Part shown: positions 1 through 11,300 of the stretch, in pieces
Numbering within the stretch: position 1 is the first letter of the stretch
Layout of the letters: each line of letters opens with the position of its first letter
Source: H2-BAC3 sp045863035
Lineage (GTDB): Bacteria; Bacteroidota; Ignavibacteria; Ignavibacteriales; Ignavibacteriaceae
Assembly: GCA_045863035.1 (NCBI GenBank)
Contig: BTUV01000039.1
Coordinates: 1-25,465 of the forward strand
Reading direction: 5' to 3'
Length of the DNA stretch: 25,465 nt
Notes under the pieces: model-generated
Database searches by the model: none
Told to the model about the DNA's origin: nothing
The model's input: the letters and a program-made list of their open reading frames with translations, nothing else
Position numbers and translations under genes: made by a program

Positions 1-229
1 TAGATCGTATTCGAAGATTTTTACGATTTGGTCAGATTTTGGCAGAAGTCAGGTGTTTGCGTTTGCATCACGCCTTTCTCTTTTTAAACGCAGAGTTTTG
101 CTCAAGGTTCCGTAAAGCAGGTTCTTCTTAATCACGCAGATTTTACGGTTGCAAAGCAGCGCGAACTAAAAACGGATCCGGAAATGTTATATTCTTCTTT
201 TTCCGATTTTAATTCTTAATTCTTAATTT
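1..229. other. Non-coding stretch downstream of glnS
   Basis: I see no supportable gene here. The stretch holds loosely repeated 'acgcag'-type words (around 81-90 and 134-140) that faintly resemble the dispersed repeat near 20494-20640. Its right end is a short heptanucleotide array listed separately. No convincing stem-loop plus T-run terminator for glnS was found. Confidence 0.5.
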
Positions 230-232
230 TTA
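212..232 (-). repeat. Three heptanucleotide tandem units overlapping the glnS stop codon
   Basis: Read on the plus strand the units are attctta, attctta and attttta, three consecutive 7-base units at 212-218, 219-225 and 226-232. The last unit contains the glnS stop codon (230-232 on the minus strand). The unit resembles the ATGAAGA/ATTAAAG heptads in the larger array at 22581-22677, so the two may belong to one short-repeat family. Confidence 0.55.
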
Positions 233-1909
233 ACTATTTTTCTTCGCCCAGGTGTCTTTAAGTGTAACGGTTCTGTTAAAAACTTTTTTTTCTGCGGTTG
301 TATATTTCGTGTCAACGCAGAAGTAGCCGTTTCGTTCAAACTGAAAGGTTGCTCCGGGTTTTGAATCTTTAACAAATGGCTCAACAACACTGCTTAGAAT
401 TTCAAGCGAATTTGGGTTTATATATTCTTTGTAATCCTTTTCCTTTTCGCTGCCAGGGTCTTCTACGGTAAAAAGGCGGTCATAAAGACGGACTTCAACC
501 GGAAGTGCATGTCTGGCGGAAACCCAGTGAATGGTTCCTTTTACTTTTTTTTGTGAGGTGCCGGTACCGCTTCGGGTTTCCGGGTCGTATGTGCACCGGA
601 GCTCAACTATTTCACCTGCTTCGTTTTTTATCACTTCTTCACATTTGATGATATATGCGTATCGCAGACGCACCTCTGCTCCCGGTGAAAGACGGTGATA
701 CTTGGGAACAGGAACTTCCATAAAATCACTCTGTTCTATATAGAGTTCCTTGCTAAACGGTATCAGTCGGGTACCCATGCCAGGGTCTTCCGGATTGTTC
801 ACACCCTCAAGCTCTTCGGTCTGGTCTTCGGGATAATTGGTCAGAACCACTTTGAGCGGTTTGAGTACTCCCATAACGCGCTGGGCTTTTTTGTTAAGAT
901 CTTCACGGACAGCAAATTCAAGCAGAGCAATATCAGTAAGTGCATCACGTCTTGCCACGCCGATCATCTCAGCAAAATTGCGCACAGATTCCGGTGTATA
1001 TCCTCTTCTTCTCATACCGCTGATAGTCGGCATGCGGGGGTCATCCCAGCCGTCAACGTAATTATTTTTTACCAGTTCAAGCAGCTTACGTTTGCTCATC
1101 ACTGTATAGCTGAGATTAAGCCGTGCAAACTCAATCTGCCGCGGATGATATACGCCGAGTTCATCTAAAAACCAGTCATAAAGCGGGCGGTGGTTTTCAA
1201 ATTCGAGTGTACAGATAGAATGTGTTATACCTTCGAGGGAATCTTCGATGCCATGTGCCCAGTCATACGTTGGATATATACACCATTTGTTCCCCTGGCG
1301 GTGATGCTCCGCATGAACGATGCGGTACATGATAGGGTCGCGCAGGTTGATATTAGGGGAGGCCATATCAATTTTAGCGCGAAGTGTTTTTGAGCCGTTA
1401 GGGAATTCACCATTTCTCATTCGTGTAAAAAGGTCAAGATTTTCTTCAACGCTTCTGCTGCGGTAAGGGCTGTCTGTACCGGGCTGGGTCAGAGTGCCCC
1501 GTGTTGCACGGATCTCATCTCCGTTCAGTTCACAGACGTATGCTTTCCCTTTTTTTATCAGGTTAACCGCATAGTCATACATTGTATCAAAATAATCCGA
1601 AGCGTAGAAAAGGCGATCCTCAAAGTTGCCGCCGAGCCAACGGACATCTTCCGCAATGGAGTCAACATACTCCTGCTCTTCTTTTTCGGGGTTGGTATCG
1701 TCAAATCGCAGGTTAAACTTACCGTTATAGTCTTCGGCCAGACCAAAGTTGAGACAAATAGACTTTGCATGACCAATATGAAGGTATCCGTTAGGTTCCG
1801 GAGGAAAACGGGTATGCACCTTTCCGCCCCACTTGTTTGTTTTGAAGTCTTCATCAATGATTTCCCGAATAAAATTTGACTTTTTCTGTGGTTCTAAAGT
1901 TGTGTTCAT
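230..1909 (-). CDS. glnS: Glutaminyl-tRNA synthetase
   Basis: This cytoplasmic class I aminoacyl-tRNA synthetase charges tRNA-Gln with glutamine using ATP. The 559-residue length matches the usual bacterial GlnRS (about 550). The PPEPNGYLHIGH segment (residues 36-47) contains the HIGH signature, and VMSKRK (270-275) is the second ATP-binding signature in the form typical of GlnRS. The region YPTYDWAHGIEDSLEGITH (residues 212-230) is characteristic of the GlnRS/GluRS catalytic core. The C-terminal third is the beta-barrel anticodon-binding part. The start is the ATG at 1909; no strong Shine-Dalgarno precedes it, and the upstream DNA is AT-rich. Having GlnRS means this organism can make Gln-tRNA directly rather than only through Glu-tRNA amidotransferase. 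It appears to be monocistronic, with no gene before 1. Confidence 0.97.
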   Translation of the reverse strand: MNTTLEPQKKSNFIREIIDEDFKTNKWGGKVHTRFPPEPNGYLHIGHAKSICLNFGLAEDYNGKFNLRFDDTNPEKEEQEYVDSIAEDVRWLGGNFEDRLFYASDYFDTMYDYAVNLIKKGKAYVCELNGDEIRATRGTLTQPGTDSPYRSRSVEENLDLFTRMRNGEFPNGSKTLRAKIDMASPNINLRDPIMYRIVHAEHHRQGNKWCIYPTYDWAHGIEDSLEGITHSICTLEFENHRPLYDWFLDELGVYHPRQIEFARLNLSYTVMSKRKLLELVKNNYVDGWDDPRMPTISGMRRRGYTPESVRNFAEMIGVARRDALTDIALLEFAVREDLNKKAQRVMGVLKPLKVVLTNYPEDQTEELEGVNNPEDPGMGTRLIPFSKELYIEQSDFMEVPVPKYHRLSPGAEVRLRYAYIIKCEEVIKNEAGEIVELRCTYDPETRSGTGTSQKKVKGTIHWVSARHALPVEVRLYDRLFTVEDPGSEKEKDYKEYINPNSLEILSSVVEPFVKDSKPGATFQFERNGYFCVDTKYTTAEKKVFNRTVTLKDTWAKKNS

Positions 1910-2150
1910 AAATGTAATAATATTATAGTATAGTACGAAAAATCAGACTGAAACAGCCACTCCCCTTTGGGGTCTGAAATGTGACATTTTCCGGCTTCAG
2001 CGAATGGCAATTAAAACAAATTTTAAAGTTAAGTCAACTATTTTTCAAAGAAAAATTCTTTTTCCGGGTTTTGGTCAAATGTTTTAGCGCACATTTCGGC
2101 GAAAAAAGCTCATTTTGAGGGAAATTTTGGGTGGAATGCAAAAAAAAATT

Positions 2151-2180
2151 TTTGCGCTTACCAATATTATTTATAGTTTG
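2151..2180 (+). promoter_or_regulatory. Candidate Bacteroidota-type promoter for the giant-protein operon
   Basis: TTTG lies at 2151-2154 and TATAGTTTG at 2172-2180. The Bacteroidota consensus is a -33 TTTG and a -7 TAnnTTTG separated by about 19-21 bases. Here the spacing is 17 bases to the TATAG, or 19 to the inner TAG, so the match is close but not exact. If it is used, the transcript would have a leader of roughly 140 bases before the ATG at 2330. Confidence 0.4.
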
Positions 2181-2277
2181 TCTATCAGACTCCCTGAAAT
2201 TCCGTTCCCGCCCTCTGCAGAAGGAATGTTTTACCGGAGTTCGAGGTTTAAATATCATCCCGATTGTGTGTGTGTAA

Positions 2278-2293
2278 CAAGCTTAAATGCTTG
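2278..2293 (+). promoter_or_regulatory. Small hairpin in the leader before the giant gene
   Basis: CAAGC (2278-2282) and GCTTG (2289-2293) can pair around a six-base AT-rich loop. The hairpin ends 20 bases before the AAGGAG ribosome-binding site (2314-2319). It is short enough to have arisen by chance. Confidence 0.2.
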
Positions 2294-2329
2294 ATAATTT
2301 AACGTCTTCGTACAAGGAGTAAGAAGTAC

Positions 2330-5300
2330 ATGAAGAAGTATATTCTTTTGTGTGTATGTATCATTATGTCTGTAAATCTGCTTGGGCAGAGTGCGCAGTG
2401 GTCTGCGGTTCTCAGTATTGAGCCGTATCCCACATCGTTTCTTACTGTATGGCAGTCAAACCCCGGCACCTCCGGTTTTACCGCTGTTTATACAGGTACT
2501 GCTCCGGCTGACTACCGGCTTCAGGTAATTCTGAAAAATGACCGGAATAAGGAACTGATCAAAGGAAAGAGCCCTCTTGAAAGTTTCACCGGTGGACCAG
2601 ATACAAAGTTTTATCAAAGCAGCGACCTTCTTTCCTGGAGTGATATTACGTATGACAACACGACATTTCAGCAGATTATAAGATCAAATCGCTTTCCGGA
2701 AGGGGAGTACACGCTTAATGTTAAAATTTTTGCATCAAACGGCTCCACCCTCCTTGCCGAAGCAACCGGAAATTTCACAATTATATATCCTGATTCCCCT
2801 GTACTTTTCGGACCACAGAACCAGAGCACAGTCGATTTTCAATTTCCGGTTTTCTCCTGGGCTCAGGTTAATCTTCCTACCACCATTTCAGCCAGCTATG
2901 ATCTAAAGATAGTTGAACGGTTAAGCGGGCAGTCAGCCACTCAGGCGCTCAGAGCAAATCCCGCCCACCATTCGGCAAGTATATCTACAAACAGCAGCTA
3001 TGTATATCCTCCGGATGCTCTTCCGTTTGTTAACGGTAAAGAATATGTGTGGAGGGTAAGGGTGCTGGATAGCAATGGTGATCCGTTGACCTCTAATGAC
3101 GGAAACAGTGAGTTTTGGACTTTTACCTATTTCAGCCCCAACACTCCCGGTTCATCACTACCTTTCACATCAGTTGAAATTGAGAGAAATGTTGCCTGGT
3201 TCACTGATTTTTCTCAAACACAGATTACAGCCGACGAGCAGAACTATATTGTGAACGGTGCAACCACTCTTAACGTGCGGCTTTCCGACGGTGTGAACAG
3301 GGAGTTTTCTGCTGTGGCGGTAAATCTTTCGTTCAGGAAAGACAAATACAACCCCTTCATCTTTACCGCAGGAAGCATTTCAGCAGATATACCGGAAGGC
3401 ACACTGCCGGCTGAGTTATTAACTGCTCACTTTAAACCGCAGGGCATTGAATATAATACTGATGATAAACTTTTTCTGAAAGGGCAGGCACAGATACCGG
3501 GGGGAAGGTCTCCTATTCTGATACCCGGAATCGTCCCGATTAAACCAGGCGGAATTCTGGATGCAAAAATAAAATACCGCAGCGGCGGAAGAGGGAGCTC
3601 GGGCGGCGGTTCTTCCGGTTATGCACCGCTTCCGGGGAATAATGCCGGTGACTCCTTTGCCGGTATAAGGGGATTTGTTGGTATAGGCGGTAATCCGGTA
3701 ACAGCATCCGGTAATGTGGCGGCAGAATTATTTGCCGGAGCTTTCTATAAAAATAAACTTGAAGGGGAGCCGATATATACTTTTGGCAATTCAGCAGTAA
3801 GAATAAACATTACCGAATATGAACTTGTCTATCCAGAAGCTGTTGCTAAATTCTCAGGTGAGTTAATCATATTCAATGACCAACTTGCCGCCAAAATCAG
3901 CAACATCAAGTTTAATGATGCCGGAGAACTAACGGGCACCATTGACACAACAAATCCGGTAAATATCAATTTTGTTTCCGGCTCAGCGGGAAGATATCAG
4001 TTAAGTATTCAGGGGATAAGCGGAACGTTCAGTTATGAACCGGTATCGCAGGTCTCTTCGATCAATATGACTCTCAAGAGCGCTAAATTTGTAACCAATG
4101 TAACTAATATATTCAGCCAGGCCTTTAAGGGGTCTGCCGATGTTGCCGCAACACTGGTGCACTCATCAGCCGCGCCGGGCGGAAACGGATTTCAGATTTC
4201 AAGTCTCGGTTCATTTTCTACCGAAGAGCCAACTCTTACTAACCATGCAGTTGCTTTCGGAAAGTCGTATCAGCTTGGTATTAACAGTCTGACTCTTGAT
4301 TCACTGACTTATACGAACGGTAACTTTGATTTTAAGATGACGATGTCACTTACGCCGCGTCTGCCGGGTCTTCAGTTGAGCGCCGCGGCTATTGAGGACA
4401 TTTCATATACAAAGAGGGGGATTGCGCTGCCGGGTATATATTCTAAAGCGCTTGAGTCAGATGTTACCGGCGGAAACAGCCGCAACATTGACGGATACAG
4501 CATTACCTTCTCAAAAATTTCAGCAAGTGAGGTTTTATATAACGGAGGTACCACTAACCCGGGAGTTACCGTAGAGACCGGCGTGCGGTTTCTGAATTTT
4601 CCTACCGGTTCAAGCGAGGATTTATTTACTCTTGATATACCGGCGAATGCTGAATTTTCGCGTACCGGATTCTCAATAACCATTCCGGCAAGAAACTTCA
4701 CCAGTTCTTTTATCGCAATGCCAGGCGGTTTGAGTTTTGATCTTGCAAGCATGCAGGGCACTCTGGGTGGTACGATAAGCAATACCGCGTATGAATATAC
4801 ATCCTCTGTTACGGTAAAGGGAAAACTTTCCCTTCCGACCGGGGTATTCGGCGCTTCCTCAAGTGAAGTGCTTGATCTGAGCGCGGCTAATTTGCGTGTG
4901 AACGGAAAAGGTATTGTAACGGGAACCGCCGCAAATATCAGTAAACAGAATGCACCCAAAGCAGGTCTTTTTACCATAAGCTCAGCTAACAATTTTGAAA
5001 TATTTCTGGAATCCGTTAACGATACACAGAAAGTATATATGGGGCGCAGCGGCAAAATGAATCTTGAGCCGCTTACCGGTAGCAGCTCCGATGTAAGCAT
5101 TAATTTCAGGTATGATCTTATTGCAAATCAATTTCAAACACTCACCGGTTCTGTTTCAGGAACACTTGGGATTCGGCTTCCCGCGGACGGATCTGGCTTT
5201 ACGTTAAAAGCAACCAGTGTCAGAGTGGATACAAACGGAATAATAGTGACAGGAAGACAGAATGTGCAATTCGGAACAGAAACCGATCTGAGTGCAACTG

Positions 5301-8300
5301 CTTCTCAACTGGTATTCTCATTCGCCGATGCTACACTGACTTCGGGTAAGATAGTGATTGATAAAGGATTTGCCATCCGCGCGGATCTGAGAGGCGGCGA
5401 TAACAATCCGGTATATACATTCGGAAACAAGAGCTCCTCTGCGCCCGGATACGACGGAGTGAACATAAATACTCCGGATAATACCGAATATACTTCCGCG
5501 GGAATAAATATACCCTCCGGCAACGACAGTATATTTATAAGCATTGACGGAATAGTTTACAGAGGAACTGTTGTCTATAATCAGTTTGTCGGCAGCTTTT
5601 CTCCTTTAAAGGCAAAATCAGGGAGTGCAGAACTGCTGATACGCGGTATTCAGTTCGGAACAATTACCGGTAACGGACTAACCATTGACCGAAGTGCAAT
5701 TCCGGTACTTCCGGAAAAGATTGCGCTGCTTAACAACAGCATTGCTGAGATAAAGCTTAAAGAAGGCAGCAGCTATCTGGTTGATTATGCGCATGAGTCC
5801 GGCGGTATAAGAATTAAAACCAAGCCGAATACTCCGCTGAATGTTGACTTTAATGTAATGAAGTTCAATAATAATAATGTTGCTCCTGCAGTGCCGGTGA
5901 CTTTTGACCTGCTGCTGGATAAAAACAACTATGATATTATTGACGGAACAATCAGCGCGGATATACCGGGTAATCAGCTTGTTGCGTTTATGCTTTCACG
6001 TAAGGAGATTCCTGCATCGCTGAGGAATTTCAGATACGCAAAGAATGCTTCAGGACTTTATGAACTGACATTCGGCTCAGTCATACGGCTGTTTAATCAG
6101 GAGGTAAATCCCGGAACAAACCTTGTTAATCTGCAGGTTGACGGCTCCGGATTACTGACCGGAGATGTTGATATCACCAGCACAAGGAAAGCATCGTTCG
6201 GACATGACGGCAATAACGCAGCGCGACTTGCCCTCAATATGGATACCGTCAGCGGTTCTTTTCAGACACAACTCCTCAACTTTACAGCGCCTGATTATGA
6301 GTTTACCATTAAAGGCGGTCTGAAGTTTCTGCTTCGGCCTACCCCCGCTTTTTTCTATAAAGGAATAAATGCACATTTTGTAGTAACCCACGGCAATATT
6401 CAGATTAATAATCTTACCAGTGATGATTTTGGTACTGAGAAGTTAGATCTTGGTAAATTGAAAATCGGATTCTCTGATATGAGAGTTCCTTCGCTGAATT
6501 ATATCAACAGTAAATGGACTTTTGCAATTGAACTTGACGGAAGTTACCACTTTGATATATCAGGGTCAGAACTCAAAGTACCATCCGTAAAGAAAATGAC
6601 GTATAACAGCAACGGATTGACACTCCCCGCGGTTCAGTTAAATAATCTTGAAGAAAGCCCGACGCCCCTGAGCGTGAGCGGTTATTCTGTTCAGGTAAGA
6701 AATTTCAGATCCGGTTCGCTTGCGCTTCAATCTTTTGCTCCGGCACAGGTAAACTCTCTGCTGCCGAACGCAAACATGAAGTTTGATCTTACCATTTCAT
6801 CATCACAGTTCCCTGCATCATGGCCGGCTGATCTGCGCGGCATGAAAATGTATATGCAGAACGCGTCGCTTAACGCGCAGGGTCTGCTTACAGGAAAATC
6901 AGATGCACAGAAATTCCTGAATCCAAAAACGCTTACCTTTGCTGCTAATCGTACCGGACTTCAGGTTGATAGTGTTTTTTCCCAGTTTGGTGCAACCACA
7001 GCAGGCGCGCAGATATTAAACGCCGCAATCTTTGGCGGTCTGATTGTACCGAAGGAACTGAGAGGAGTTAACGCAGATGCAGTTGTGCCGCTTGCCAGTG
7101 GTATATATCTTGCCGCGAACGGTGACATCACAGGTACCGTTTTTGCTAAAGGTGTGGGCGCGCTTCAGAGCTTCCTGAGGATGGGAAGAATAGCAATTGA
7201 TGTGGCACCGCTGCAGTTAAGAATGAACTTTAATGTTACTGCTGATACTGCCTCAGTGTTAATGTGGAATTACAATCGGGTCGGGTCAAAGGTCTATTTA
7301 TGGGCAAAGAACGGACTTAGCTATTGGATTAACCGTAACGGTAACTTCTGGGTTTTCAATCTTGGAACAGAAAAGTTTGAGCAGGGTACCAACGTGTTGT
7401 TTGGTAATGTTAATTTCTTCCTGCCCGTTGGCTGGGAATCCCTTACCCTCTTTTCACCTGGTGGAAAAGCGGTTCTGACCCATGAAGGAATTTCGATAAC
7501 GGATGCCTCCCTGACGCTTGACGGGCGAAACGCACAGCTTTCAGGCACACTTCGCGTTAGTGATAAAGATTTTTCCATTGTTGGAGGAAGTCTTTCCCAC
7601 ACCGGTGCGCTCGCTGCCGAGGTGGCTGCAGGCACAGGATGGACTTACTGGAAGATGCGTGATACCAATTTCACCCTGACCTACCATGCTTCAGCATTAC
7701 TACGAGTAAAGGGTTTTACACTGTCTGCTGATGGAATTCAGTTGCGGGATTCAATCTCGGCTGATCTCCGTTCAAATAATCAAACGTATAAATATCTTTC
7801 ACTTTCAATAAAAAATAATCCCGTTATTTCATTACCGGGGTTATCACTTACTGATCCGCAGTTGTTTGATATATATAAAGGCACAACGCGTACAGCATAT
7901 ATTGATCGAAATGGCATTAACGTTGTTGCTCTTCCTGTTCCACCAACTCCTGAACGGCTCGCGCTTGGAAGTGAGACCAATGCGTATATTGTACTTAAAA
8001 ACGGCACTAACGAACTGGTTAATGCACAGGAAGTTTCAAACGGAGTGAGATATACCAGTAAACCCGGTCAGACGCTGCGTCTGGTGGTACCAGGTCTGAA
8101 ATATGGTCAGACCACTGATCCGGAGTTTACTCTTACTTCGCTTGATGTAACGGTAAATAAATCCAGCTTTGCGTTTGTATCCGGCTCGGTATCAGTTCAG
8201 GCAGCAGCAGGTCAGGTGCTTCTTGACTTATCAGGACGAGGCATACCGTTCCAGGTAACCGGTATTAAATATACATCCGGGCAACTCGGATATACACTAA

Positions 8301-11300
8301 CCGCTGACGGAAAAACAAAGCTCCCTGATGTATTAAGCGCAATCAACGCTGATCTTACCAATATTCCTTTTAATGAGGGTAAACTCTCAGGGTTTGTGAG
8401 CAACGGCGCGGTTACATCCGGTTATTCTCCTTCAGCGGGTTATAAGAAATCCGCGCTGGTAGGAACAACATCGGTATTCAAACTTCAGGGGGTTGAATAT
8501 ACCTTCGGAGATCAGCCCTCCTACCGTGTGAGCGGCGCAATCATGAGTAAGCTCTTTAAACATGGTGTTAGTGATACCGCAGGTATTCACTTTGTTGCTC
8601 AATATACAAATAACAATTTTGCATTTACTCTTTCACCCGGAAACATTGACGGGCTGAATATGAACCGTCTGAAGATGGTTCCGCAGCAGGTGGGTGCAAG
8701 TCCTGCGATGGCAATTACATTTACCGCGGCAGATTTTAGTCTTGTACTTAATGGTGTGATCAAAGCGACTCAGATTTCAGCGAACTTTGAGTCAACCATC
8801 CGTGGTCTTACCATTACAAAAAATAATGTAACCGCACAGAACTCAAATGACCAGCAGGAGTTTGAGATGTTTGGTTCAACCTTCCGCGTGCAGCAGTCAG
8901 GAACAATTCCCGCGATCTCCTTCAGTTATCTGCAGGATATATTCTCAATGAATATGAACGGTGCGATGAAATTCGCCGGACAGAATGCAGCATTCAGAGG
9001 ACTTCAGGTTAACAGCAGCGGAACACTGGCTTTTGCAGCAGGAGCGGGCAACGGATTTACTGTTACACAGACAGCACGCCTTACCCTGCTCAATGACCGT
9101 CTCTGGGTCAATGGTTTATCATTAGTTACCGCGAATAATGCAACATCGTTACGGGTAACCGGAACTTATAAACTACCGGCACCGGCAACTCAGACGGAGC
9201 AGGCATATACCTATTCTATCCCTTCAAACCAGAGAAGTCAGGATGCGTTTACCGCAGTACTCCTGAATCAGGGTCCGGGGCTTGCGGGTACTGATCCGAC
9301 CAGAACAGATTTCTGGGCAGGTAAGTATGATGTTTATTATGTCGGGCTTAATCTTGATTTTGAAGAACCGGCGAATTCTGAATTACAAATGGTCTCCATC
9401 TTTTATGTTGACGGAGAACAGACGCAGAAGAATATCCAGTTTGGAAGTGTATCAGGTGGTACGGTTGAACCTGGCCTTGCTATTGCATTTAATAATTCCC
9501 ACACTTGGATTGATGAACTCTCAGTTTCACAGGCGTGTGACTTCAAATACCGAAATCTCAGATTTGATCTGGATGAACAGGATATCGGTTTTGACACAAC
9601 CACTAACGGCGGGTTCATGCTTACCATTGAGGGCTCTGCCACTCTGGGTATAACCGGATTTTCAGGAACTCTGAATTTTAACGGTCTGGAAGTTCATTCA
9701 AACAATCAAGTGAAAAATCTCGGAAGTTCCATAACCGGTGGCTCCATAGAAGCCGGCGAAACGTTTTCAGCTTCAATCACCAATGTCGGATTCAGCGCTG
9801 ACCCGACAACGATATATATACCCGATCCGAACGGACGGAAAGAAACCACCGGACCAAATGCCGGCGCGGTTATCACCATTGCACAGCCGGTTAATTTCTA
9901 CCTCAAATTCGGCGGAAGCATGCGGCTTGGCGGCATGGGTGAAGGATCACTTGATTCGCTTCTTGTATTTACTACCAGACTGCCGAACGGAGCTACCGGC
10001 GGTTCAAGTTTTGTTATTAAAAACTTTGAATTCAAAAAGTACGACAAGTTTGAATTTAAGCTGAACATGACACAATTGAGCGGTCAGAACGGCGATTTTG
10101 TTGTAATAGTCGGCGGATTTGTAAAAGTAAACGAAACCGGCTTTGCCGCAGTGGGTAAACTTGCCAAATGGCAGGGTAAATTTTCAGCGGGTATATTCTT
10201 CGCGGCAACTGAGGGGCTGAATATTAAAATCGGGCCGGTTGAAATAACCGGAGTGGGAGGAGGATTCTTCTATAATCCCACCGATGCGGATATCACCTTA
10301 GTCAGAAATATGTGTGACTTTGATGATGAATATACTGCTCCTATTAAAGCTAAAGTCGGCGGCTCACCTGTATCTCAGCCGCCTCTGTTTGCAGCATTTG
10401 TTTATGGCGCTGTGGCAATAGGAGATAAGGGTCTGCTTGCCGGACGCGCGATGCTGACGGTATCAAACACGAAACTTATTGTTGACGCACGTGTTGACGT
10501 ACTTGAACGGAAAGAAGAGATATACGGTCTTCTTAATATTGAAATTGGCTTCACCCAATATTATGCTGAGGGAACACTTGCTGTTACCGTCAAAATGGCA
10601 GAAGGATATCTGCTTGCGGCAAACGGTCAGACCAGTTTCTTCTTCTATTCAACAACGAACTGGGGTATGATCGGTTCGTTTGAGTTCCAGGTTCTTAAGG
10701 GAGTACTCAGGGGCAATGGTGAATTTTACGCAGGTAATAAAGGATTCTACGCCGGAGTTTCTTTCAGCGGAGGATTTGACGTCTGGGTTGTAAGTGTAAG
10801 CGGCGGAATGCAGCTTAAAGCATGGTACAAACCGAATATCTCATGGGGCGGATATTTCTCTATATATCTCAGAGCGTCTGTACTTGGCGGTATAGCAAGC
10901 GCTTCGGGTGAAGTGAAAGGAGTGATGCTCGGGAAACCGGAGTTTGCTCTTGCCGGCGGTGTTTCACTCAAAATACGCCTGCTCTTTATCTCCTGGAGTG
11001 GTGATGTATGGGTGCGTCTGAAAAAAGACGGTATAAGAGCCGGTTTCGGTAAAGATGATGCAGTTCAGCGGTTAATAGCTGAAGCAGAAAAAACCGGTAA
11101 TGATATGCTTGCCGCAGTTCAGGCAGCCAAGCAGGATATGATAAATAATAAACCAATCCCAACGCTTGGCGTTACTCCTGAAGTAATCAATCAGGCATCT
11201 TCTCAGTTGCTTAAACTTCTGCAAAAATCACGCAGTCTTCCCGAGAATAACCGTATGACGGCTGCAGAAAAAGACAGTTTGCGCCAGTGGCGGCTTTCAG

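Larger units (their letters stand above)
1910..2329. other. Intergenic region between glnS and the giant-protein operon
   Basis: This 420-base divergent intergenic region is AT-rich. It contains an inverted repeat AAATGT-G-ACATTT at 1977-1989 and a C4/G4 hairpin with a 3-base loop at 1962-1972. Also present are a candidate promoter at 2151-2180, a short TG run around 2265-2275 and a small CAAGC/GCTTG hairpin at 2278-2293. No riboswitch class was recognised. The short minus-strand ORF in it looks like chance. Confidence 0.5.

Noticed and set aside
1922..1927. TATAAT on the minus strand before glnS
   Set aside because: It would leave a leader of only a few bases before the ATG and has no well-spaced -35 element.
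2034..2258. A 74-residue minus-strand open frame between glnS and the operon
   Set aside because: It has a Lys/Asn/Phe-rich AT-driven composition, no domain and no ribosome-binding site. It also overlaps the candidate promoter.
4372..5100. A 242-residue minus-strand open frame inside the giant gene
   Set aside because: It lies wholly within the giant gene, which has consistent repeats and homologous segments in its own frame. The opposite frame has no recognisable domain and a shadow-like composition.
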